Of a stretch of DNA of 64,000 nt, positions 7,079 through 13,629 are shown in pieces. The stretch lies in contig NZ_LKBA01000004.1 of the NCBI RefSeq assembly GCF_001307765.1, forward strand, positions 496,001 through 560,000, written 5' to 3'. The notes beneath the pieces were generated by a model. It was given only the letters and a program-made list of their open reading frames with translations. It made no database searches and was not told where the DNA came from. The stretch is from Aliiroseovarius crassostreae. GTDB taxonomy: Bacteria; Pseudomonadota; Alphaproteobacteria; Rhodobacterales; Rhodobacteraceae. The position numbers were made by a program, and so were the translations under genes. Each line of letters opens with the position of its first letter. The first letter of the stretch is position 1.

Positions 7079-8091
7079 CCGACCACTCCCTCACCACGGC
7101 GCTCATAGGCAGCGCGTAGGATTTCCGGGGTCAGGCTGACGCCCATGCCATTCGCGATCATTGACGCCGCCTTCAGCGTTTGGATCAGCGAGCCAAGCGC
7201 ACCCGGCTTTTGGGCAATCTTGGTGCCAACTTTGCGCAGCTCCGGATCCTCGATCCCCCAGGCATTCAGGAAAGTTTCGATATCTTCGGCGTAGGGCTTC
7301 ATGACCGACAAACGGTTGCCGACACGGCGCGCAATCTGCGCAGACCCTTTGTCTTTGCTGGCATTGGCGTAGGGGGTCTTCTTTTCATCGTTGCCCAGCA
7401 AAACCAGACCGCATTTGGACCGGTCATGGAAATGGCGGAGTTCGTTGATCCCGTCTTCGTTGAGATATTGGGCCTCATCGATGATCAGAAGTGCGCTGAA
7501 CCCGTCGCGTTTCAAGGCTTCGACAATCGCTTTTTTCAATCCGGCTCCGTAACAGGTGTCCAGCCCCAGCAATTCACCGATCTCAATCTTAAGTGTGTGC
7601 GGGCTATGGCTCGACGGGCTAAGTTCTAGATGAAACACATGCGGACGAGTGGCAGCGTAATGCTCTGCGGCGCAGGTTTTCCCAAAACCCGATTTGATTG
7701 TAGCCACCGCCATCGTGGGCAATGCTTGCGCATAGGTGAAGGTCTCGAAGAGCTCACGGGCCACGCGGGTCTGAACAAACCCCGGATCCACCGGCAGAGC
7801 TGACATGGCCTCTGCGGCATCCTCGACACCCGCCAGCCAGTTTTCCATCTTCTGAGTGGTGGTATCATAACGGCCCTTGTAGGTGCCGTCATACCAGCCG
7901 GAGAGCGTCCCCATGGCGACACCCGAGCGACGGGCAACCTCAGATTTACTCCAGCCATTTTCGGCAGCGTATTTTGCCACCCGGTGCGTGGCGCTGTTCC
8001 AGCGCTCTAACAGATCCCCTTCAACCCCATCAGGGGCACCTTTCGGGACGGGCCAGGCATTCACTTTGCCAGTTTCCATATGCGCATTCAT
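7075..8091 (-). CDS. MuB-like AAA+ ATPase, transposition target-selection protein
   Basis: The 338-residue protein has an N-terminal HTH (residues about 44 to 75, GWSKSEVARRSGVAMGTLSGWYDG) and a AAA+ core. The P-loop region reads TIKSGFGKT, where the first P-loop glycine is replaced by Ile. Walker B is SALLIIDEAQYL and a sensor-like segment is CGLVLLGN. MuB polymerises on DNA with ATP, activates MuA and presents target DNA. It lies 20 nt after the transposase gene, as expected. The changed P-loop may alter nucleotide handling but GKT is kept. Confidence 0.88.
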   Translation of the reverse strand: MNAHMETGKVNAWPVPKGAPDGVEGDLLERWNSATHRVAKYAAENGWSKSEVARRSGVAMGTLSGWYDGTYKGRYDTTTQKMENWLAGVEDAAEAMSALPVDPGFVQTRVARELFETFTYAQALPTMAVATIKSGFGKTCAAEHYAATRPHVFHLELSPSSHSPHTLKIEIGELLGLDTCYGAGLKKAIVEALKRDGFSALLIIDEAQYLNEDGINELRHFHDRSKCGLVLLGNDEKKTPYANASKDKGSAQIARRVGNRLSVMKPYAEDIETFLNAWGIEDPELRKVGTKIAQKPGALGSLIQTLKAASMIANGMGVSLTPEILRAAYERRGEGVVG

Positions 8092-8111
8092 TGCTTGCTC
8101 TCCTCAGTGGG

Positions 8112-10043
8112 TTAGTTCTTGCTGGGGTGATCAAAGATGCTGGACACACCAAGCGAAGCAGCCACGCCACGCCCGAAGGCTTCGCCAACATCTTGATTTG
8201 AAAGTTCGCCAGGGGCGGGCATTGAGGTATTCAGCCCCACCACCTTTGGAAGTTCGATCTGGATAGGATCGGGATCCGGGATTTGTGCGGCCACCTGGGC
8301 GGCGGTCAAAAGACGGCCTAGCTCCAGGAGCTCGCGCTGCGCCTTCATGAATTGCCGCTTCTTCCGGGCATGCTCGCGGGCCGCTGCAGCATCGTTAAAG
8401 CCGACGGCTTCGATGCAGGGCACGCGGTCAATAAACACCCCATCCATGGTGTAGACAAAGAGATCGTCATGCAGGTTCTCAGGATCAAATCGAACCATGA
8501 GCTTGCGGCCAGCATGGGCAATCAGCTTTTCGCTCCAATAACGGTTGTCAGCGAGATAGATCTCGCCATTGCCGCGCCGTGCGGCCTTGCCCTCGCCAGC
8601 CAACATGCAGAACTGGAGCTGAAGGGCCGAGGCGCGTTGCACCACCACTTCGGGGCGATCCAGGCTTTCCTTGAAGACTTCCGCAAAACTCCGGCCTTTT
8701 GCGGTCTGGGTATTGCGATCGGTACGGGTGTTGTGGCGCATGATCTCCTGCGCAACAAACGCGCGGAACTCTTCGATCGGGATAGCGCGTGAGCGGTAGT
8801 TCTCGGGCTTGGCGTTGATATTGTTCCCGGTGAACGCACCTTCCAACGCAGGGTGGCGCGAGATCCTGTCGACCATGTCGCGCCAGGCACGTTCAATCGG
8901 CTTTGCCTGACCGTGATAGGGCGTGACGTTGTGAACTGTGACGCCAAGTTGGGTGAGCACCCCTTTGGGCTCCTCATCCTTCACCTTGAAGCGAAAACGA
9001 TGTTTCATACCCCCGGTGATCCACTTCGACATGAAGGCGCGGCCATTGTCAAAATAGACATGCTCAGGAATGCCCCAGCTTTCGATCATGTCCAGGATCG
9101 CGAGGCGGGTGGTTTCTTTGTTCTCAGTCCGTGAAATCCGATGGCTCAGCACCATTCCGGAATAAACGTCCTGGAAACCGATCAGGCAGGGGCGGCCAAT
9201 TGTGCCATCCTCGTATTTGACAAACACGTCGAACACGTGGCCGTCCGCGTTGGTCGCTTCCATCGCATGAAACACGGTTTTGTCGCGCGTCTGGGCCGGG
9301 AAAAGCTGCGCCGCTGCGTTCTGACCTTTGCGAGCCATCGTAATCGCCGCCATGCCGATCTCGCTCTCAATCCGGCGCTTGAGCGTCGGTTTGGTTGGGA
9401 TCGGCCCCCATTCATGGGCCTCTGCCGCTTCCTTCATCCGGGCATAGCAACTTGCGAAGCTGGGTTCGGCTGGGCGCAGATAATCGCTGACCAGCATATC
9501 CCAAGCGCGGCGGTCACACTCTGCCTTGGACGTGCGGCCTTTGAATTCGGGCAAAAGTACCGCAAGCCAATCGCTGCGCCGTTCACCTGCAATCAGGTCA
9601 AGCCAGCGATACAAGGTGCGGATCGGTGTGCCGGTTTTTGCCTCAACCAGAACCATGGCATAGCTGTCCGGTTGGGTTTCGCGCAGCTTCACCAATTGGT
9701 GGATAATCTCCAGGCGCGCCTCCGCCTTTTCGCGACTACCAGCGGGCGCGGTCTGATACCGATACCAAAGCGACTGCGACCGCAGATCAGCGCGTTCATC
9801 CACCTCATGCTCGGCAATTTCTGCGATCATGGCAGCGTTGATGATGTGGGCCTGCACAAGGGCTGGCAGAAGGGTGTAATGGTATTCCTTGCGGACACCG
9901 CCGTTGCCATTCACTTCACGACAACGGTTCGGATCCAAGTTCCAACGGCCATCTTCAGCAAAGCGAAGCATGCCGCGTTTGTCTTTGGGAAGTGACACAT
10001 GGTTCAACGCCACCAGATCCGCTATGGAATACCACTCATTCAT
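8112..10043 (-). CDS. MuA-like DDE transposase
   Basis: A 643-residue protein close in length to MuA (663). The catalytic triad is visible: Asp about 267 in MEATNADGHVFDV, Asp about 332 in HVYFDNGRAFMS and Glu about 384 in HGQAKPIERAWRDM; the Mu residues are D269, D336 and E392. The N-terminal region has a MuA-type winged helix (WYSIADLVAL...YHYTLLP), and the C-terminus carries the Mu beta-barrel-like part. It excises and strand-transfers phage ends for lysogeny and replication. It overlaps the ParB-like gene by ATGA. Confidence 0.96.
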   Translation of the reverse strand: MNEWYSIADLVALNHVSLPKDKRGMLRFAEDGRWNLDPNRCREVNGNGGVRKEYHYTLLPALVQAHIINAAMIAEIAEHEVDERADLRSQSLWYRYQTAPAGSREKAEARLEIIHQLVKLRETQPDSYAMVLVEAKTGTPIRTLYRWLDLIAGERRSDWLAVLLPEFKGRTSKAECDRRAWDMLVSDYLRPAEPSFASCYARMKEAAEAHEWGPIPTKPTLKRRIESEIGMAAITMARKGQNAAAQLFPAQTRDKTVFHAMEATNADGHVFDVFVKYEDGTIGRPCLIGFQDVYSGMVLSHRISRTENKETTRLAILDMIESWGIPEHVYFDNGRAFMSKWITGGMKHRFRFKVKDEEPKGVLTQLGVTVHNVTPYHGQAKPIERAWRDMVDRISRHPALEGAFTGNNINAKPENYRSRAIPIEEFRAFVAQEIMRHNTRTDRNTQTAKGRSFAEVFKESLDRPEVVVQRASALQLQFCMLAGEGKAARRGNGEIYLADNRYWSEKLIAHAGRKLMVRFDPENLHDDLFVYTMDGVFIDRVPCIEAVGFNDAAAAREHARKKRQFMKAQRELLELGRLLTAAQVAAQIPDPDPIQIELPKVVGLNTSMPAPGELSNQDVGEAFGRGVAASLGVSSIFDHPSKN

Positions 10044-10849
10044 GCCTGTTCTCCGATCTCCCGCAAGAACTCGTCACGCCACCCCTTTTTGCCTTCTCCC
10101 CACAGCTTGCCCATCTGCTGGAGCCACTTTTCTTTTGGGGAAAGCTCGTCTTTGGGCCGTTGATCACCAACCGCTGCGCGCCATTCACTCACCGACTTGA
10201 ACGCCTCACCAGCAAGCGCCTCTGCGCAGGCTTCGCGGTGATCAGGTTCCAGTTTGCAAAGGGCCTTGAGCTGCGAGGCGTTGTCCGCAATTTGGCTCGA
10301 CGCCAACATGGTCAGCGCCTCTTCGCCAAGCGCATCAAAGATTGCCACATCGTCATAGATGCTGCGTTGCGACCTTCCGGTTTTTTGCGCCAAGATCTCG
10401 TCTGGTCTGGCAAGTTGCAAAGTTTGCAACTTGCCTCCTGTGTGTTGATTTCCACGATCCCCGCCGTGTTTCAGTTCGGGATGCGCCGTGCGAAACGACT
10501 GCACCCAGAGACCCACAGATTTGATACGCTCAATAGCCGACAGATCGGTGCGAAACACGTTCTCTTCGATCTCAAGGATCTCGGCTTCATCATCGGTCAG
10601 TTCACGCACAAAGGACCGGATCGTTTCGCGGTCAAGGATTTCGTGAGCCCGCAGGCGGTGGCGACCGGCCACCAGTTCATAACGGCCATGATCAGATGGG
10701 CGCAGGGTGATCGCATTGATCAAGCCGTTCTTCCCAATTGCAAGCGCAAGCTGTTGCGCCGCACCCTCGTCCAGTTCGCGTAGGCGTTCCGTTACATCAA
10801 TCAGATCAAGGCTGATTTCGGCCTCATAACCTCCTGGAAGATCCCTCAT
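10040..10849 (-). CDS. ParB/Spo0J N-terminal domain phage protein
   Basis: The 269-residue protein has a ParB N-terminal domain at residues about 10 to 110: ISLDLIDV, then LALAIGKNGLINAITLRP and LVAGRHRLRAHEIL (the GERR-like box is AGRHR), then ENVFRTDLSAIERI. An HTH-like region follows (LAQKTGRSQRSIYDDVAIF). It lies directly before MuA in the early operon. ParB-like proteins in transposable phages are of unproven role. Its gene contains a perfect 27-bp palindrome at 10409 to 10435, listed separately. Confidence 0.88.
   Translation of the reverse strand: MRDLPGGYEAEISLDLIDVTERLRELDEGAAQQLALAIGKNGLINAITLRPSDHGRYELVAGRHRLRAHEILDRETIRSFVRELTDDEAEILEIEENVFRTDLSAIERIKSVGLWVQSFRTAHPELKHGGDRGNQHTGGKLQTLQLARPDEILAQKTGRSQRSIYDDVAIFDALGEEALTMLASSQIADNASQLKALCKLEPDHREACAEALAGEAFKSVSEWRAAVGDQRPKDELSPKEKWLQQMGKLWGEGKKGWRDEFLREIGEQA
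10409..10435. repeat. Perfect 27-bp palindrome inside the ParB-like gene
   Basis: Thirteen-base arms GGCAAGTTGCAAA and TTTGCAACTTGCC flank a single G with no mismatch. It encodes the segment GKLQTLQLA between the ParB core and the HTH-like part. ParB proteins bind palindromic centromere sites, often close to or inside their own gene, so a parS-like site is the first hypothesis. It could also be an operator or an RNA hairpin. Confidence 0.75.
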
Positions 10850-11568
10850 TTCAGCGCCTCCAAACTGAAATAGATGATGGCCCAGACACCTACAGCCCAG
10901 ATGAACCAGAACAGAGCCACAGCCAGCGTCTGATAAAGTCGGTGCCAGATCGGACGCTCTTCGGTCAGATCGTGGTAGATTGAACGCTGATCTGGTCCGA
11001 TCTTGATCTTCTCCAAATAGGCGTCCGACCCAGCACCTTCACCGCCCATCGGGTGTTCCGTGAGTGTCGGGCGGGAATGAGAGTAGGTGCGAAATTCTTT
11101 CGTCAGCGCCTCGATTTTGCGGATGATTTCCAAGTCCTCTTGGCGCTGTTTGTTGCGCGCAACAGTTGCCGCAAGACGCACTCGCCGATCACGATCTAGG
11201 CGCTCCTGGGCTTTAGCTTCATCAGTCATATTGTGGGGCGTTGTAAAAGCCCCCGAAGGCGACGAGGTGCCTCCTTCGGGGGAAGTGGCCCGGCTCTGGT
11301 CCCCTGTAGGCGTGGGGTGAGGCAGGTTTGCCGGGCAGGTGGTATTCGTAGGCGGCTCCATCGGGCCTTCGCCGGTCAGGATCCAGTGCAGGTTCAATTC
11401 AAGCTCTTCACCGATTGCGCAGAGCGTTGAAAACTTGGGCTCAGAGCGTTCATTGATCCAATTATTGAGATTACGGGTATGTGTCCCCAAATCCGCCGCG
11501 AGCATAGGATCAGTCAGCCCTTGAGTGTTCATTTCGGAGCGGATGCGCTCACCAAAACCTTGTTTCAT
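10846..11568 (-). CDS. HTH regulator with C-terminal membrane anchor
   Basis: A 240-residue protein from ATG 11568 (TGATG overlap with the upstream gene). Residues 1 to 70 are an XRE-type HTH (GFGERIRSEMNTQG...LGTHTRNLNNWINERSEPKF). A Pro/Ser/Thr-rich linker of about 45 residues follows, then a charged helical segment and one transmembrane helix at about 210 to 235 (LAVALFWFIWAVGVWAIIYF). DNA-binding head plus membrane tail recalls ToxR-like anchored regulators. The HTH core resembles the phage repressor's (NNWxNxRSEPKF). A terminator-like hairpin lies in the linker region. The role is unknown. Confidence 0.7.
   Translation of the reverse strand: MKQGFGERIRSEMNTQGLTDPMLAADLGTHTRNLNNWINERSEPKFSTLCAIGEELELNLHWILTGEGPMEPPTNTTCPANLPHPTPTGDQSRATSPEGGTSSPSGAFTTPHNMTDEAKAQERLDRDRRVRLAATVARNKQRQEDLEIIRKIEALTKEFRTYSHSRPTLTEHPMGGEGAGSDAYLEKIKIGPDQRSIYHDLTEERPIWHRLYQTLAVALFWFIWAVGVWAIIYFSLEALK
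11250..11282 (-). terminator. Terminator-like hairpin inside the HTH/TM gene
   Basis: On the minus strand CCCCCGAAGG and CCTTCGGGGG form a perfect 10-bp stem around a 13-nt loop, followed by CTTTTAC. It sits within the coding frame, in the linker between the HTH and membrane parts. It could attenuate transcription of the early operon or simply reflect a recent junction between two coding modules. Confidence 0.45.
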
Positions 11569-11843
11569 CACGATGCCTTCTTGAACTGTTCAGCCTGCTC
11601 AAAAAGGCGGTGTTGATACATCGCCAGAACGCTTTCACGACCGGCATCATCGATCAGCTTTTCCAGCATCTCTTTACTGCGGGGGCCAGCATTCAAACCA
11701 TAGGTGTAGGTGCGCACCGTGGGGGACGTGATGCCATTCTCTTTACACCAGTCTTCCAGCTTCACACCGCGCCCCTTCAGGGCGCCCATAATGGCTTGAT
11801 GAAGCCATTCGCCAGGGGAGGGGTTTCGGACATGTTTGCGCAT
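11568..11843 (-). CDS. Small HTH protein, first gene of the phage early operon (Ner/Cro-like position)
   Basis: A 91-residue protein from ATG 11843, chosen because GAGGAA lies 4 nt upstream. The centre looks like an HTH (GRGVKLEDWCKENGITSPTVRTYTYG), followed by a helical tail. It is transcribed divergently from the repressor, the position of Ner in Mu. It may be a negative regulator of early transcription, but there is no close match to Ner, so the role is from position and fold. Confidence 0.65.
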   Translation of the reverse strand: MRKHVRNPSPGEWLHQAIMGALKGRGVKLEDWCKENGITSPTVRTYTYGLNAGPRSKEMLEKLIDDAGRESVLAMYQHRLFEQAEQFKKAS

Positions 11844-11871
11844 TGCGTTCCTCATTTTTGGTTTGATTGAT

Positions 11872-11899
11872 CTTATGCAAAAATGGGAATTGTGGTCAA
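11872..11899 (-). promoter_or_regulatory. Predicted early promoter of the prophage
   Basis: On the minus strand TTGACC (11894 to 11899) and CATAAG (11872 to 11877) are separated by 16 nt, a near-consensus sigma-70 promoter about 30 nt before the first early gene. It is the only good promoter seen in the divergent region and would drive the whole early operon. Confidence 0.6.
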
Positions 11900-11907
11900 C
11901 CCAAATA

Positions 11908-11936
11908 TTCGGAATTAACGCTTTCCGATTTTTCGG
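11908..11936. promoter_or_regulatory. Candidate repressor operator
   Basis: Between the divergent repressor and early genes, the half-site TTCCGA occurs inverted (ATTCGGAAT, 11908 to 11916), direct (TTTCCGAT, 11922 to 11929) and inverted again (TCGG), with CCGATTTTTCGG (11925 to 11936) forming an exact dyad. Such clustered half-sites next to the early promoter are typical of phage operators. Confidence 0.5.
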
Positions 11937-11973
11937 GCTTCTCGAATCAAAATTTGTTTGCGATGAGAGAGGC

Positions 11974-12636
11974 ATGGATGGTGTCGGAAAACGGATGCGA
12001 AACGCGATGGAAACGCGCGGCTTCAGTGAAGCTGCGATGGCTTCGCGTTTGGACACTGCAAGAAGTACATTCAACAACTGGCTCAATGATCGATCAGAGC
12101 CGAAATTTGAGATTTTACTAGAGTTCTGCAAACTCACAGGCGTCGAAATCGGCGATATCCTACGCCATGGTGATGACGATCAGATCAACTACAAGCTGGA
12201 TGAAAGCGAGAGTGATCTGATCAAAGTCAGCATCCACAAAGACCAACTGTCCGAAGTGCATTTCGACCGAGCACAAGCCAAACTCCGCCAGCATGAAATC
12301 GCGCTTTCATCCGCCCGCTTAGATATGCTCGGCCTCGATCCCGCACACCTCGCTGTGGTGGTGATCCAGGGCGACAAGATGGAACCGCTCATGCCCAATG
12401 GAATGACGGTTCTGATTGATCAGCGTGACCGGGAAATCGCCAATGGTCGGGCGGTCTTTGCCTATCGTCTGGGCGAACATGTCGAAGTCGCCAACCTCAC
12501 GCGCGGCGAAGATCAAAGCATCTATATGATCTATGAAAAACTCGATCTGCCTTTGATGCATCTTCGCAATCCAGAAGGCGCGGATTTCGAGATCCTGGGC
12601 AAGGTGGTATGGGCGGCGCAAAGCTGGTCGAAGTGA
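11974..12636 (+). CDS. Phage repressor, XRE HTH plus S24-like domain without the cleavage dyad
   Basis: A 220-residue protein starting MDGVGKRMRNAMETRGFSEA. Residues 1 to 65 are an HTH (LDTARSTFNNWLNDRSEPKF). Residues about 120 to 218 match the LexA/CI-type S24 fold (AVVVIQGDKMEPLMPNGMTVLIDQRD...ILGKVVWAAQSW). The catalytic Ser of GDSM is Lys here (GDKM), and the catalytic Lys position (lambda 'FKKL') reads VANL. Self-cleavage is therefore unlikely. It is transcribed opposite to the early operon and is the only plus-strand prophage gene seen. The start is the ATG just before the HTH; an in-frame upstream start cannot be excluded. Confidence 0.88.
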   Translation: MDGVGKRMRNAMETRGFSEAAMASRLDTARSTFNNWLNDRSEPKFEILLEFCKLTGVEIGDILRHGDDDQINYKLDESESDLIKVSIHKDQLSEVHFDRAQAKLRQHEIALSSARLDMLGLDPAHLAVVVIQGDKMEPLMPNGMTVLIDQRDREIANGRAVFAYRLGEHVEVANLTRGEDQSIYMIYEKLDLPLMHLRNPEGADFEILGKVVWAAQSWSK

Positions 12637-12889
12637 GCAGATTTTCAACCCTACCTTTGAAAATCCAGTCCTGAGGCAATACCGTGCAGATCGCCCTTTT
12701 TCACAAAGCTACAAGCGGTTTGAACCGGCTGAGAGCCGAGGTGGGCGGATTTGCCCTACCTTTCGTGACGGCCATTTTCAAAACCGCCAGGCGTTTCGAA
12801 GGGTTTTCAAAATCAAACGCACCTTATTCAATTGGTCTTTGAAAGCTTTTTGAAAACTCTTCGAGTGCCGCTCGAAACGCAGTCAGAAA
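12637..12889. other. Non-coding stretch between the repressor and the L3-like site
   Basis: No convincing gene. It begins with a 9-bp hairpin (GATTTTCAA / TTGAAAATC, 12650 to 12675) just after the repressor stop, which may end its transcript although there is no T-run. TTTTCAAA or its complement recurs near 12775, 12803, 12837 and 12848. GCGTTTCGA (12791) has an inverted partner TCGAAACGC (12872). These could be repressor or transposase contacts. Confidence 0.5.
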
Positions 12890-13069
12890 TGCCAATGCAA
12901 GTTTTCCAAATGGGCAGGCAGCGTGGTTTGTGCCATTCCTAATTTTCCACGCGCCTTTTGAGAATTCCCCCGAATTGTCGCTCAACCACCCTGTTTCACT
13001 GGGTTTCCACACGATCCCGCACAAAACCGGATAATCCCTGATAAGTGTCATTCCTTATGTTCCGTAACA
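12890..13069 (-). mobile_element. Prophage left terminus with L1/L2/L3-like transposase sites
   Basis: Three related 20-mers, read on the plus strand: 13046 TGTCATTCCTTATGTTCCGT, 12931 TGCCATTCCTAATTTTCCAC and 12890 TGCCAATGCAAGTTTTCCAA. Each neighbouring pair matches at about 15 of 20. Counted from the terminus at 13069 they occupy about 5 to 24, 120 to 139 and 161 to 180. In Mu attL, L1 lies at the tip and L2 and L3 lie roughly 100 to 170 bp inside, about 40 bp apart; the layout matches. The minus-strand end reads TGTTACGG, with the TG typical of Mu ends. The host DNA next to it is GCGGG (13070 to 13074), the expected 5-bp target. Confidence 0.75.
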
Positions 13070-13476
13070 GCGGGGATGGCGCCGGCCTGCCGTGTCACCT
13101 CACGCCCGCCCTGAAACAGGATCAGCGCCGGAATGCCGCGAATGCCATGTTTTTGCGAGACTTTGGGATGGTCTTCGGTATTGATCTTGGCCAGCCGGGC
13201 CTGCGGGGCCTGCGGGGCCAGCGCGCGGGCGGCATGTTCAAAAGCGGGGGCCATCATCCGGCAGGGTCCGCACCATGGCGCCCAGAAATCCACCAGCAGC
13301 GGCACGTCGTCGTTTTTCATGGCCTTGGTCAGCGTGGCCGGATCCAAGGCGCGCACCTTGCCATCGTTCATCTTTGCGCCACAGGTGCCGCATTTCGGCC
13401 CCGCGCCCAATTTGTCTGCGGGCACGCGATTGACGGCGCTGCACTCAAGGCAGGTCATTTTCAGGGGTTTGGTCAT
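13048..13476 (-). CDS. trxC: Thioredoxin 2 (TrxC type), 3' end replaced by prophage DNA
   Basis: 142 residues from ATG 13476 (an alternative ATG is at 13491). The N-terminal zinc site is C9, C12, C29, C32 (TCLEC and KCGTC). The thioredoxin fold has WCGPC with C69 and C72, and IRGIPALILFQGGRE. It reduces protein disulfides in the cytoplasm. The frame should continue after QAGA with about 10 to 20 residues of the last helix. Instead it ends AIPAVTEHKE, and its last residues VTEHKE and stop lie within the prophage terminus. The protein is probably made but with a shortened C-terminal helix. The missing end should be at the other prophage junction. Confidence 0.9.
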   Translation of the reverse strand: MTKPLKMTCLECSAVNRVPADKLGAGPKCGTCGAKMNDGKVRALDPATLTKAMKNDDVPLLVDFWAPWCGPCRMMAPAFEHAARALAPQAPQARLAKINTEDHPKVSQKHGIRGIPALILFQGGREVTRQAGAIPAVTEHKE

Positions 13477-13572
13477 GGGGGTCTCTATCATATTCCAGTT
13501 GATGCATATTTAATGCGATGATGAAGGACTTCAAGGGCAGGCGGCAATGAAACGCCCCCCTGCACCACCGCC

Positions 13573-13606
13573 AAAAAAGAACCCGCACGGAGGGGCCGCG
13601 CGGGTT
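13573..13606 (-). terminator. Rho-independent terminator after gcvH
   Basis: On the minus strand AACCCGC and GCGGGTT (13580 to 13586 and 13600 to 13606), extended by partly paired GC bases, form a hairpin followed by a run of six T. It lies 24 nt after the gcvH stop. Confidence 0.8.
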
Positions 13607-13629
13607 GCATCTTTCGGGGGCGGCAGCAC

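Larger units (their letters stand above)
1..13069 (-). mobile_element. Mu-like transposable prophage, left part (continues beyond the window)
   Basis: The block carries a MuA-type DDE transposase, a MuB-type ATPase, GemA, a Mor/C-like activator, endolysin and holin, DUF2730, a Gp26-like protein, DUF3486 (Gp27) and a terminase start, in the order of Mu and its Rhodobacter relatives. All genes are on the minus strand except the repressor near the left end. Many genes overlap by the ATGA type, as phage operons do. The outer boundary is placed at 13069, where the minus strand reads 5'-TGTTACGG followed at once by a transposase-site-like 20-mer. The head, tail and right end lie outside the window. 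The boundary is inferred from sequence pattern only. Confidence 0.93.

Noticed and set aside
9141..9995. 284-codon plus-strand frame in the MuA gene
   Set aside because: Shadow of the transposase.
12991..13010. Third 20-mer like the L1/L2/L3 sites (ends GGGTTTCCAC)
   Set aside because: Only about 10 of 20 positions match and it lies between the expected L1 and L2 spacing; kept out of the site set.
12824..13051. 75-codon minus-strand frame in the phage left end
   Set aside because: No ribosome site or family, and it lies over the transposase-site region.
13070..13074. Prophage end in the gap before trxC, near 13023 (TGTGCGGG)
   Set aside because: No 20-mer site follows directly, whereas 13069 has an L1-like site at the expected distance.
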